A DNA stretch of 64,000 nucleotides from Linyphia triangularis (taxonomy: Eukaryota > Arthropoda > Arachnida > Araneae > Linyphiidae). The position numbers were made by a program, and so were the translations under genes. The notes under the pieces are model-generated. The model was not told the DNA's origin, did no database searches, and saw only the letters and a program-made list of their open reading frames with translations. Of the stretch, positions 24,414 to 36,189 are shown in pieces. The stretch is taken from positions 21,811,593 to 21,875,592 of the forward strand of contig OZ021731.1 of the NCBI GenBank assembly GCA_963978545.1, in the 5' to 3' direction. The first letter of the stretch is position 1. Every line of letters starts with the position of its first letter.

Positions 24414-24585
24414 CAGTCAAACCCCGTTAATGCAAAATCGCTTAACATGAAATCTCGTTTAACGCGAAGTAAAAGCAATTCTTTGCACTTAAAACTTAAC
24501 GTTAATTTATTCGTTTAACGTGAAATTAGGTTAACGTGAACAATTTCGGCAGCCCAATCGACTTCGCTTTAACGGGGTTTGATTG
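24414..24585. mobile_element. Pogo/Tigger-like MITE, copy 1
   Basis: 172 bp, ends CAGTCAAACCCCGTTAATGC and ...TTAACGGGGTTTGATTG, next to TA. Contains repeated TTTAACG(C/T)GAA words. Nested within the composite at 23844-25718. Confidence 0.8.
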
Positions 24586-24945
24586 TTGTGGAATTATTTT
24601 AATAATTATTTAATTGAATAAAATTTTCTCTGTCTCTACTATTTATTATACCTCCTTTGAGTGAACTTGGTTTTCATTAACCAATAAAAGTTCGTTGCAA
24701 AAATTAAAGCAAAAAAAAAAAAAAATCAAGAATATCTATGTCGTGTATTTCACGATGTTTATTAGAAAATAGTATCGGAAATTATGTGATCTATTACACT
24801 TTAAAAGTTATAAAATAAGTAAAGTGTTGCAATGCGATAATATATAAACTTTATTGCATCTATTTTGTAAATACGACATAAATCTGTAAAATTGAAGTAA
24901 TATCAAATTTTGAACATTTTTTAAATATGCAATCTACCAGGGTGT

Positions 24946-25418
24946 CTCAAATTGGACTGACGGTTTTCAAAAATGGGGGAAAAAAACTTAACGTTCTACT
25001 TGGGGAACTACGGAATTTTTTGAATGAAATAGTTACAGAAATCATCAATAGATTGTGCTACTAAAAATTGAGCTTTTTGAAATTGATATATAACTTCAAA
25101 ACTACATCAAAATTTAAAAAAAAAAGTTGTGATTAAGTTTTAGTAAGATATAATCTCTGTGCTTGCAAAAAAATTTAAATTTCTACAATGGTTAATTTTC
25201 CGTGAAAAGGGTGACCCTTGCAAAAAAAAAAAAAAATAAAAAAAAAATCTTTGACGTATAACAACTTTTAAACTAAAGTTCGCTTCTAAATTTTTCTTTT
25301 CAGCAGATTTCCCAAACATTTCTCTAGAAATATGCAAAATTTCTTTTTTAAATTCAATAATTTCGAGTATTCGCGACGGAAAAATTCTGAAACTGTGTTC
25401 ATTGAATTTTAATCCTTA

Positions 25419-25452
<34 letters not shown>

Positions 25453-25501
25453 TCTAGATATATTTTTGAAAATTGTCAGCCCATTTTGGTATCCGCTCTG
25501 T
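24946..25501. mobile_element. Mariner-like MITE nested in hAT-like composite
   Basis: Ends CAGGGTGTCTCAAATTGGAC and GTCAGCCCATTTTGGTATCC... are partly complementary (GTCxGxCCAxTTTG/GACTGAC). The borders read TACCAG and CTGTATA. No coding capacity. Moderate support only. Confidence 0.5.
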
Positions 25502-25718
25502 ATATCTCGCAAACTAAACTAATAGTTTAATAATAGATAATAGTTCTGGTGTGAAGGATTGGTATTTTCATGCATTGGGATTTAAAAAAAAAAACGTTTG
25601 GGAAGGCACCTACTTATGTTGAGAACAAAAAAGCTTCAATACAGGAACGACCCATTTTTTATAGACACTGACCGGCCCGGTGATTGCGCCGGACAACACT
25701 ATGGCCAATACGCCCCTG

Positions 25719-28029
25719 AAGTCGAATAATTAGTTACAGTGTAACACTGATTTAAGTTTAGTTATATAGGGTTAAGATGCATGTGTACGTCACAGTCAAC
25801 TGGTGAATAAGTAAATACGTATTGTGATTTGCTAATGAAAATTGGAATTTGTTTTTAACGGTATTTTGTTATTTTGATCATAGACTCGACTCGAGTGTTG
25901 CCATGCAATGAAACTCCACTTAAAATAACCCCTTGAATAAAGTCCATTATCAAAAAAGGCTGATTTTAAATCGGTTAATTTTTTTATATTAAACCAGAAA
26001 ATATTTTAAATCTCATAAAACAAAGCCGGAAGAAGTGAATGCAGAATTATTATTCTACTTTCTTTCGTAAAGGATCATGATTACATTTTCTTTGCCCACA
26101 TGCACTTGCATTGGGCATTGCTTGTCGGAATAGTATCCTTGTTGGGAAACAACTTTTACAGACTTTTAAACTCTTGTCCATCGCCTAACTTTTCGATAAT
26201 GTGCGATACTTTTAAAGCAAGTGTTTGTACATTCAGATGAATTACTAAATCGCTCGAGAATGGACGTTATACTACTTTTTAACACTACACTTCTCCTTAA
26301 ATCAAAATTTCATTTCATCGTATAGTTAGTTCTTTTTCATGGTGGTGCAAGTATTCGATTTCCGTATTTTCGATGCTTAGTTACTTAGCTGGACATCATT
26401 ATTAATTTATGAAACTTTAATTGTTTTCTTCTCACATACTTATGAAAATGGATTTTAGCTTGAATATTTTGCGACTAATTTGGTTAACAAAATCGTCGCT
26501 TAGCTATTCAACTTGGAGATATTTTTCAAAATTTTGCTGCATCGGCGATTTGTTCTTAAAATATGCGCAAGGCAATTTTTCTGTATCGAAATAGTCTGGA
26601 TTTTTTTTTTTACTATTCTTGTTATCAAATGTCCCCAACCCTTTCAGGCTTGTTTTCTTAGCTTTCAATTATTTCGAAGCGGCTAACAAGCATTTATAAA
26701 ATTATCATTTATAAGATATATCTGCTTAAGATTGTTAGCTGATCGAATTATAGAAATTTGATTAGAACATTTACCAATCAGATGTCTTGTAATTGAAAAG
26801 TGTGTGATTAAGTGGTGTCTGACATTGTCACAATCCAACTTTTTAAAAAAACAAACTAGGAATCTCCCGGAGACGTTCTAGAAATTTCATCGTAAACAAA
26901 TATCAAATCTTTTAAGACAACCCAGTACCAACTACTGCCAAAGATAACACTTCCTGGTCAATGTTTCATATCTCGACCGATCGATTTCTTAACTCCTCTA
27001 AACTAACTACTACAAAAACTCATCCCAACAAAGAAACGGAATCTGCCGTTCATATCACGAAGCCATCAGTGTTCCATTCGAAGAAGCGTCGAACTTCTTT
27101 TCAAGTGGGGGATACTAAAAAGAAAAAAGAAAAGAAAAAAAGCGCCAAACGCTTAAAAAGAAGAACACACCTTTTGTATTTTAGTTTGGTTTATTCTCTG
27201 GTGTTATATTGTAAAGAATCGCCGTTACATATATGTATCAATGTATCATATAACACGCAAAAGCCGGTTTTATCTGTCCATCCACAGCCGGTTCCACTTC
27301 TGGGTTCTTGTGGAATTCTTTAAGCCTCGAGGGAGGGTTCCATACTATGTTGGGATTCCAGCTCATCCATTTATTTGCAGCACCGACTTTACGCCTCATT
27401 TCGCTTGCTGCTCATCTTTGCAGTGTGTAATGTATTTCTTGTTTATCGCGCGCGGCTAAACGCTTGGCTGCAGTTCCATTCTGTTGCTAATGTATCTTTT
27501 TCTTTCATTTTGGCGCTCTTTATTTTGGAGTTTAGGCTCGTTCTTTAAGAACTAGCCTCGCATTGTTTTCGAAGGATAGTTTTGTATCGAATTCTTTCTG
27601 TGGCCCAACGATATTTAGATGCCCTATATCGATCTATGAATTCGTTGATGGGTCACGCGCAAAATTCCCTTCACGTGTATGTTTTTAATGAAGCACCGCT
27701 ATGGTTGGAAATAATTGAAGCAATCGGTGTACCATTTAAACTTCACGGTTATCTGAAATGGTCATTATGTCAATAATGAGAAAATTAATGATTTGTGATG
27801 TATATTCTTAACATATTTGATCAGTATCTTAAACTTCCCGATACCAGTAGTCGTTTTTCTCGATAGAAGAGTCTCTTTTCAACTATTTGTTTTGAACGAT
27901 ACTGTTGGTCTGTGCTAAAATAATATAATCCATGAAAACAAAGTTTTTAGTTTAAATTCTTTTTATGCATATATCTTATATGCTGTAATCTTGATGCGCA
28001 ATTATAACTTATTAAGTTCGTATTTAGTT
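25719..28029. other. No gene recognised; contains relative of the LTR-element flank
   Basis: 26098-26230 is similar to 21705-21810 (TGCATTGGGCATTGCTTGTC, then GGAAACAACTTTTACAGAC). The open stretch 26961-27323 has a Lys-rich run but no family signature. 27240-27780 is more GC-rich than average and unexplained. Confidence 0.5.
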
Positions 28030-28400
28030 TTTATAGTGTTTGATCCAAGTTTCAGCTCGATTGGATTGTGGGTAGTGGGTTTATTAGTAATCCGAAGCCC
28101 CAATAGAAACAAGTGTAAAAGCTGCATTTTAATGATAGTGAAAGCCCCAAAAACTTGATAGAATGCATTGTCATCGACATCAAATTTATCTGCCAGGTTT
28201 CAGCTCGATCTGATGAAGGCAAGTGTGTTAATTAATCACCCAAAGTGACAATAGTTGCGTTTGTAAAATCTATCTTTTATTGACAGTGACACCCCCCCCC
28301 CCCCAAAAAAAAATTAATTTATATAATGCATTCTTATCGACAACTAAACTATCTGTCAAATTTCAACCACAATGAATGCAAGTGGGCTGATTAGACCTCC
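28030..28400 (+). repeat. Degenerate tandem repeat, unit about 150-160 bp
   Basis: Three units contain TTTCAGCTCGAT(T/C)-like words (about 28050, 28197, 28357) with AATGCATTCTTATCGACA-like spacers. A run of about 15 C followed by 9 A interrupts the last unit at 28289-28313. Confidence 0.75.
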
Positions 28401-29188
28401 GCAGATTTGCCTGCCATCCTCACACAAAATCGTTGGTATAATGTATTGAAAACTTAGCAGATGCTTTATAGCGGCATGTATTTCATTGACAAAAAATTTC
28501 GTATCTAAATACGTGTTCCAATTCAATTTCATCTTTTCGATTTAATAAATAAATGTTGAATGCAAATGCATATAATTTTTAGCTTAAAGTCTGGAGGACT
28601 ATAAAGTTCCAAAGAAGGTTGTCTTCAATTTTCGCCACCATTGAACATATTTTTTGTAAAAACACTCTAAATGGTCAGGCTTTGTATTGTATGTCGTCAA
28701 CCTAAGTAAAAGAAAAATTCAGTCATTATTTTTCTTTAAATCATTCATGCATAATATCTGATCCTGATGTACCGTAATAAAACATTTGTAGAAACGATCT
28801 TTCACTGATAGTTTCTGTAACAATCCAACTTGTTTAAAACTTGAAGAATATTATCTTTTTTACTTTTTATTTGTAGCTGATTACCTTCCCACATTCCTGC
28901 ACGCTAAACGCATAGAGTTCAGCTCCATGCCCATGCAAATTATTTCCGGTTGCATATTTGTATGCTTTCATCTGCAGGAAATGTAATGGAATGTTAAAAT
29001 GCTACTTTTTTGTTTCATTCTCAAACTTTGCCCTTTTTCTTATCGTTCACATTATGTCTCGGGTTGATTCGGTCATGCCCTTAGGTTTTTGTTTTTTTGC
29101 TAACACGTAATTAATAGTTTCTCCGCTGTTCAGCTATTACCGGAAAAATCAACTAGCGTGTGTCGCTACACGATTATATATCAGTGAT

Positions 29189-29433
29189 TATGCTAAACTT
29201 CAACTTAACTAGACATCACTTAGACGATAGATCGTCACAGTGCTCATAAGTATTTAATCCATTTTGGCGGAGTGAAGACATAATTCTCGCCAAACCTTAT
29301 AGTCTTTTGTTCTCTACAGGGTTGTGGTTTGGCGAACATTTTGCTTTCACGCCGCCAAAATGGATTAAATACCTATGAGCACTGTGACGATCTATCGTCT
29401 AAGTGATGTCTAGTTAAGTTGAAGTTTAGTATA
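29189..29433. mobile_element. Palindromic foldback MITE, copy 2 (core in opposite orientation)
   Basis: 245 bp, the same family as 22728-22964. The asymmetric centre is the reverse complement of that in copy 1, as expected when a palindrome has no fixed orientation. TA lies at each border. Confidence 0.88.
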
Positions 29434-29900
29434 GTCTGTTAATATGCCTCAACATAAGAAATTACGCAATAAGCAATTAAATTTCGGATTTTGACATAAG
29501 ATTTGGAATAAGTTTCGTAGGTCTTTATTAAAAAAACAATGATTTAGGGTAGTGGTTAGCAAAGAACACATGGAACACTTTGGTGAAGCTTGGAAAGCTT
29601 TGCAATTAGTGGAAAGCTGATTTTTGTTGGCATCTTATATATTATTATTTCCCGCCTCACCATCTTTTTTCTCCTTTTGCTGCGATCTCTTTTTCTCTCT
29701 GTAAAATGAACCAAAATTTATAAATGATATACCAATTTAAAGATTAAGATCTCCGCATCTGACGAATAGTTTATTTTGTAATTTCACATTGTGTTATTTG
29801 TTTGAAATTCGAACTTTTAAAAGTCAGAAATAGTACGAAAATTCTAGGAAGAACTAGATGGCAGCTCTACAGAAAAGAGAAAGTCGCAATCTGAGTAATA

Positions 29901-30545
29901 GACTGAGAGGCGACTGCAATTTTTGGACCCCATCGAACATCATTCTGGATTTTTTATAGAAATTGGAGAAAAGTGAGTAGATTACGAATCCACTGATCTG
30001 CCGTGGCAAAAATAGCCGAAACTAGTCAAAAATCGACTTTTAATAAGTTGAACTAAATCCAATTGTCAAATGCGCCATAACTTGCCATATAATGAGCATT
30101 ATTTTTTATTTGGTAACCCTCACTCTTTAATTTTCAATTAAAAAGGTTGCAGACGATTTGGATGTGTGGCTATCTTTCACAAGTAAGCCAAATTGGCAAT
30201 AAACATTACATCACTGATGACGTAGCTGATGTCGCTAATTTGGGTTACTTTTAAAAGATACAAGTTTTCCGAGCCAAAGATCAGAAATCGTTTGCGTTTT
30301 TTCTCATTGAAAATCAAAATGCAGTGGGTTGCCAGACGGAAGAGTTTGTTTTCTTTTTGGCAAGTTATGACATATTTGGCAATCGGATTTAAGTTCAACT
30401 CATTCCAAGTCGATTTTAGATCAGTTTCAGCTATTTTTGCCACGGCAGACCAGTAGATTCGTAATCTACTCACTTTTCTCCAATTTCTATAAAAAATTCA
30501 GAATGATGTTCGATGGGGTCCAAAAATTGCAGTCGCCTCTCGGAC
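29901..30545. mobile_element. Long palindromic MITE, family GAGAGGCGACTGCAA, copy 2
   Basis: 645 bp with the same ends and TA borders as the copy at 13412 and high similarity to it throughout. Inverted ends GACTGAGAGGCGACTGCAAT and reverse complement. Confidence 0.86.
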
Positions 30546-30547
30546 TA

Positions 30548-31376
30548 TAATCTTATACCTCTCAGCAATATCTAGCTCATTTGAATTTCCAAGAAAGTAT
30601 TTTCTCTAAGTTATCTTAAATGAACATAACAGACTGCAAAACTGGTCCAATAGTTCACGAATATTTGGTTTTTATAAAGCTCTATTCTTGCTTTCTTTAG
30701 CGAGTTGTAATACTTCAGAAGATCTATGTTCTAGAAACAATCTTAAAAGAAGTTACTTTCTTACTGCATCAAAAGACGAACAACATGCTACAAGAAAAAT
30801 TCGAAACCACCAATATTTATTCGCATTCCGAACGACGAACTTTTTATTTATCCAAACTATCGTTTGGATAAAAAAAAAATTAAAATTTACCTCCACCCCA
30901 CCATTCCATGAAACCCCCTACAGCTTAACGGTCAACCAGCGGCACGCACATTTGCTCTTTTTTATCTTTTGAAATATAGAAAACGCAATCCACTTTCCCT
31001 GTTTCTCTCCCTAAGTACTCTTCTAAAGGGATTTTCTTTTGTTTTTCGCATTCCATCATATACCTTCTTAAGCAGAGAGTTCGTGCGAGGAAAAAGTAGC
31101 CATGAACCGTTTCCATGGTGATGGGATTTTATCCATGTCCCGAAGAAGTCTGGAAGGTACAGCTCACAATAGGATTACTCCTATGAAATGTAATGCCGCC
31201 AGGATTACTTGTGCTTATTGCTTGTCCTTTTCTCTCTTTTGATGTTTGCTTCTTCGTGATTTCTTCGCTCGAGTTTCGTTGCTTGTTCATCCATGGGAGT
31301 TTAAGATGGGTTAATGATGAATAATTCTTATGTAGGGTGTTTGTTTGTGATGTTATTTGTTGTTGATGTGCTTTTA
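30548..31376. other. No gene recognised; less AT-rich, possibly unique sequence
   Basis: 30880-31310 lacks the repeat families seen elsewhere and has near-average GC. No open frame has a recognisable motif. It could be regulatory or a leader exon of the LAP gene, but nothing proves that. Confidence 0.35.
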
Positions 31377-31445
31377 CTTTCTCATCCCTCAGAAGAAAAA
31401 GTTTACTTTCTCATCCCTCAGAAGAAAAAGATGGGGGGGGGGGGG
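31377..31445 (+). repeat. 29-bp tandem duplication followed by G run
   Basis: ACTTTCTCATCCCTCAGAAG plus AAAAAGTTT is repeated once, followed by about 14 G. Confidence 0.85.
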
Positions 31446-31626
31446 TCATCGGTTTAGGTGGAATGTGCGATGCTCATGCTTTCTTAAGTTGTATTTGCCT
31501 TCTTATTAAAATAGTTGTACTCATAGTAGCTCTTGCGTGCATAGCCACACGTTACCGTGTTCTGAATATGAGCTGAAACACTCGACTTGGCAGTTTTTTA
31601 CTTTTAACTATACTCATATGTATACA

Positions 31627-32105
31627 TAGGGTAATGAAAGTATAGTATTCGGTCAAAAAAACGCGTTCGATTTTTTGGCATTTCTCCACGTTTTGGAACA
31701 TCTGATTTTAAAAAAGTGATCTAAAAAAATGTATGTCTGTGGTCAGCGTAACTCCCGAACAAATTGACGTAAATAAGCGTCGTAAAAAGTTGAAAATGAA
31801 TGCCTTTAACACAAAGTTCTCTTTCCTTGAGCATACCTCATCAACGATCGTTTTTTCTCCTCTCCTCAGTTTCCCTTATTAGAAAGGATAATATAAGAAT
31901 TTTCGAAAAGTATATCGCCAAAATCAGCAGTTTGGCAAAAGTTTTTTTTTTTTTCTTTTTTCCTTTCCCTGGACACATTCAAGAACTATCGCCATACTGG
32001 CCATTTCTTCTAAATGAATGATCAAAATGCACAAACGGTACCTGACACAAATCCACGTCAGTATTATAGTGTAATTGAAAGTTTTGCGATGTGCCACACC
32101 CCTAG
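31627..32105. mobile_element. Unclassified interspersed repeat, copy B
   Basis: Begins TAGGGTAATGAAAGTATAGT and ends GTGCCACACCCCTAG. Lacks about 200 bases of the middle of copy A (the GGTATGAGGG section). Confidence 0.76.
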
Positions 32106-33093
32106 TTTTAATTAGAAATCGTATAAATGATGGAATTGTGATATTTTTTACATGACGACTCATTTGTTGCTGTTGAACACTTCTTAAATGTGACAACTGC
32201 GATATTTGCGCCCTTCAGATATAGATCTTTGTTACTTTTCTTCTCCATGTTATCTCAATTAGGTTATGGCTAAGTTTCTTGTTTCTTCTTTGTTAACAGA
32301 TTGCGCTCATTTTTAAAGCAGCGAATATGTACTTTGTATAAAAATCCTATGCACATTGAATGTTCTGAAACGTAAAATATTTACTTAAGATGATTGTCTT
32401 TGTTTGTCTCATTTTTTGCAATCTGTGAGTTTGTTAGAGGAGATGATAAACCCCCCTCCCCTGCCCTCTAAAGCCGCCCCTGAACGTGACATAAATACAA
32501 AAATCTCAACGGTGTCTGTTCGTCTGTCACGTTAGGAATTATACCTTCAATAAGTTAAAAACAGATTGCACTGAATTGAATTGATTGGAACTGGGAACTC
32601 GTTGGTGGCTTCGGAACACTTGAGTTATAAAAATTTTGAATTTGCAAGAGTCTGATTCTCGAGCATTGATATTTTCATTTTTTTTAACTTGAATAGTTTT
32701 ATTTTTAACAATGGTTAACGTAGAAAATATACACAACTATGGTTATAACATGGTAGATACTCAGTTTTAATTTTATTTTCCGTTGCAGCAGGATATTTTT
32801 ATTTTCAATAAACTTATTTAAGTGTTTTTTAATTGAAGCTTCTACTCTGCAGCTATACGTCTATGCAAATGGCATATCTGTCTGTACTTAGTCAAAAAAT
32901 TAGAAATTGGCAACTAATTTTGACGCCAAGTATGTTGCTTGTTCGCCGGTGTTTTTTTTTTTGTTTTTTTTTTCCCCTTCCCCTCCACCTACATTTTTAA
33001 AAAAAATTTTTTTATTAAATATTGTTAAAATATAGCCAAAAATGCTAAACTGGTACGTTTTTTATCGTTTCTGTTCTATTAATATATCCTAGG

Positions 33094-33562
33094 ATGGACA
33101 ATTCCCGCATTTTTTAAAAACAAGTGAAATTAGTTTATATTTAAACCTAGTCCGATCAAAACGATCCGCTATAGCTGTGACGTCACTACATCCATTCGTT
33201 TTTATGGTTATCGTAAGGTTTCTGCTAAATAGTTAGTATTTGTTTGGCATCGATGTTTGGTAGACAATTGCCATAACCCATACCGGTTAGCACGATTTGC
33301 GAGAAACTTACAAAATTGGTTTCCTCTGCTGGGTTTCTAGCCAAGTTGTTTCAGATTTAGTGACGTCACATTTGATTCGAGCCAAATGTGTCATTTTCCC
33401 GCCGAAATTTAACAAACGATTTTAGGTTGCAAATTAAAAAAGAAAAACGCTGCTAGCTGAAATTTTTGTTTTTATGGCCTTTTCGAAACATTTAGAATTG
33501 AATAAAATAATAATAATAAAAAAAAAAAAAATTAAAAAAAAAAAAATGCGAGAATTACCCAT
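33094..33562. mobile_element. MITE, family ATGGACAATTCCCGCATTTT, copy 2 (reverse orientation)
   Basis: Starts ATGGACAATTCCCGCATTTT and ends GCGAGAATTACCCAT. The interior is the reverse complement of the copies at 15833 and 56127. Two A-rich runs precede the right end. Confidence 0.82.
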
Positions 33563-35475
33563 TGTCAAAACAATCGAACTCTAATTTTTGAAGTATTTTG
33601 GATCAACATTATGCGTTGGTTCTTTGAAAACAAAAATCTTGGTGTCGAGTTGTAGGTAATTAGAACAGGTATTTATTTAAAATGAAAACTATCAATAGTG
33701 AATAATTTTTACCATGTAAATAATTTTTTAATAATTACCAAGTGAGAATACAATCTCTGGCAAAATTATTTCTCCATTTACACCAGTAATTTTCAATCTT
33801 AGGATAGCCACGGACTACAGATTCTTGTACGCATAAACACTAATTGGAATTGGAATAAATTTGATTGGATATTTTCTGACACAAGAACTATAATTCTCAA
33901 ATGTTCACTTAGTGTTTCTCGCAGATGAGGCACCAATGATTTACCTGAGCTATTGTCATATATTGTTTTGGAAATTGATGCGAGTATGCGGGCATACTGA
34001 AGATTGCGTGCCATGAAATCTGTCCCATTTTAGTTGCAATATTTTATTCGAAATAAACGAGCAACTGGTTTCGCGACGAAGAAAATCGTTTGATCCAAAC
34101 CTGGAAATCGCCCTTTCCCTTCCCACATGTTTATTGCCCAAAGGAATGGTCCCGAATAAGGAATAAGAAAATAGTATTCCGCTTCCGAGATGAAGAACGA
34201 TCGATTTATCGACCACCACTCCCCCTCGACTTCTACGCAGAGTAAACGTCCAGTCCCTACGCAATAATGACGTCATTTTCTAGTTCACTTCCCAGATGAC
34301 GTCATATTTTCTCATTCATTCATAGTTTCTGGAAAGGGGGACAATGTGGGCTACGGTAGCGGTCGTTTATATTTGTCTTTTTGTCTGGTCTGGGGGAAGG
34401 GTTAATTGTTGCATTTTCTCCGAAGATTTAACGATTCTCAGTTGCTTGGAATTGTCTTTATCGGCGTCGCAATTATGGCCTGACGTTATTTGTGGATATA
34501 TTGCCGATTTGGGGTGATTTTCTGTTTTTGAAATAACTTTGTGTTATTTAGACTCGCGATTTAGCAACTTTTAAAATTTTATTTCAAATGTTTTCTCAAA
34601 TGTTCTTTCAGTTTTAATAAAGCATTTTTGATGAAATAATCTTTCATAATTTTCCAGCACAAAAAAAAATAAAAAAAAATTAAAGAATCTCATTTTAATA
34701 TTTCTTTTTTATTTTTATTACTAAAAGCTGCAATTTACTAAAAGAACAACATTTTAATTTTGTCTTAGCCTTTGTCTTTCATGTTTTTGCAAATTCTACT
34801 TCTAAATATTTTTTAGTAAAAAGATTTTACTGTAAAATTACAAATTACACTATTTTATTAATTTTAAAAATTACTATTTTGTTAAAAATTAATACATATT
34901 CTGTTTTAAGTCGTTAAAAATTAATAAATATTTTGTTATTTAAGTTGTTAAAAATCAGAAAAAAAAATATTTTTAAAAAAATTTAGAAACTACATCATAT
35001 GAAACATCCACTTCACTTTTAAAGATTTTTTTTTTCCTCCATAGTCCACTTAAGTAAAATAATTTTTCTTTTAATTTCATCTTCTGGAATTCTTCTATCC
35101 TTTATTTTGGATGTGAAGGTACTTAAAATTAATTTGCATTGGTAACAAGATTCACTTTTCTGCTTAACTCAGTGTACTATTAATAATTAATTTCCTTTGT
35201 TTTGTAATTAATGAGATATCAAGATTTAAGTAAACATTCAACTTGGTGTATTTATCTGTTGCCAGTGTTCTCTGATTTTTATCCAAATAATTCATCCACA
35301 ATCTTATTTTGAAAAAAATTAAAGCATTTTTTTTAAAAAAGTAACTTATGCATTTTCTCTTTCTTGGGTTTTTATCCTAAATTATATTATAGAGTTTGAT
35401 AACAAAATGACTTTAAGTCCAACTTTTTATATGATTGTAGAAGCATTGGATTTTCTGTAATTCTTTGTCTAGTAC
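33563..35475. other. No gene recognised; region upstream of LAP exon 1
   Basis: 33790-34560 has higher complexity and three GACGTCA sites (about 34268-34306), CRE-like words sometimes found in promoters. 34600-35000 is very AT-rich. A leader exon or promoter may lie here, but I cannot place one. Confidence 0.35.
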
Positions 35476-35480
35476 TAACA

Positions 35481-35885
35481 CAGGTTTCCCACAGTCATTA
35501 AAAGTGCTTAATATTTTTTAACTTGTTTTCAAGGCCTTGAAAGTGCTGAAAATGCTTAGTGGTACTTATAAGTCCTTGAAAATGTTTAGAGGTCCTTAAA
35601 AGTCCTTAATTTTTGTGGATGTTGTGTGCCCAACTTCAAAACTTATAAAAATATAACTCGGACTTGCTACCCCGCGTGACCGCCACTTATCTACACCGTA
35701 TCGGAATTTTCTGACATATTTGTATTACTCATCCACCAACTTGTAATTTTTTTGGTAGAATATGCTTTATTAAAAATTTATATATAGACATGATGCCTGA
35801 AATTTTTTTTCAAAGGTCCTTAAAAACATTATTTAGGTACTTAAAAGTCATTGATTTTCATTCTGTGATTTGAGTGGGAACCCTG
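35481..35885. mobile_element. MITE with CAGGTTTCCCAC ends, 5-bp duplication
   Basis: Ends CAGGTTTCCCACAGTCATTA and ...GATTTGAGTGGGAACCCTG are inverted. TAACA is duplicated at 35476-35480 and 35886-35890. The interior has repeated CCTTAAAAGTCCTTAA words. It lies 124 bases before exon 1 of the LAP gene, inside the preceding intron or leader. Confidence 0.78.
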
Positions 35886-36009
35886 TAACATTGTCTCGTT
35901 TGAATAAATCTTTGTTTGAGTTTGAAAAATAAAATTGGCGCATTAAATGATCTGGAAAATTTTATGGTACTTTTCTAATTGTGCTTTTTTTTTCTGAATG
36001 TGTTTGCAG

Positions 36010-36189
36010 GAGGGTGGGATGGCCCCAGTGCTTCGTCACTGTCCCTGCCTACGTCCCGAGAGTGATGATGTACGACTTCTAGACTACAGTCATTCCAATC
36101 TAGACGATGTGCCAAACGAGGTATTCGGGTACGAGAGAACGCTTGAGGAGTTGTTCCTGGATGCCAACCAAATTAAAGATCTTCCAAGG
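36010..36189 (+). CDS. LAP gene exon 1 (first coding exon)
   Basis: A pyrimidine tract and CAG precede 36010, so this exon has an upstream, probably untranslated, exon that I cannot place. Nine bases of leader precede ATG at 36019. Encodes residues 1-57: the Cys8-x-Cys10 lipidation candidate, the N-terminal cap and the first repeat ([16 protein letters not shown]). Ends in phase 0 before GTGAGA. Confidence 0.9.

Larger units (their letters stand above)
23844..25718. mobile_element. hAT-like composite element with nested repeats
   Basis: Inverted ends CAGGGGCGTACTGG and CCAATACGCCCCTG. Flanks AGTCGATA and AAGTCGAA suggest an imperfect duplication. Subterminal CGGCCCGGTGATT lies at both ends. 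Nested inside are a 20-bp AT minisatellite, a pogo-like MITE (24414-24585) and a mariner-like MITE (24946-25501). No transposase is visible. Confidence 0.72.

Noticed and set aside
26961..27323. Open frame of 120 codons with a Lys-rich segment
   Set aside because: The Lys run comes from an A-rich stretch. There is no domain, hydrophobic pattern or splice context, and the length is possible by chance.
34260..34310. CRE-like GACGTCA cluster as the LAP promoter
   Set aside because: Three short words in a complex stretch are suggestive, but without a leader exon, a TSS or conservation I cannot call a promoter. Similar GACGTCA words also occur inside MITEs in this window.
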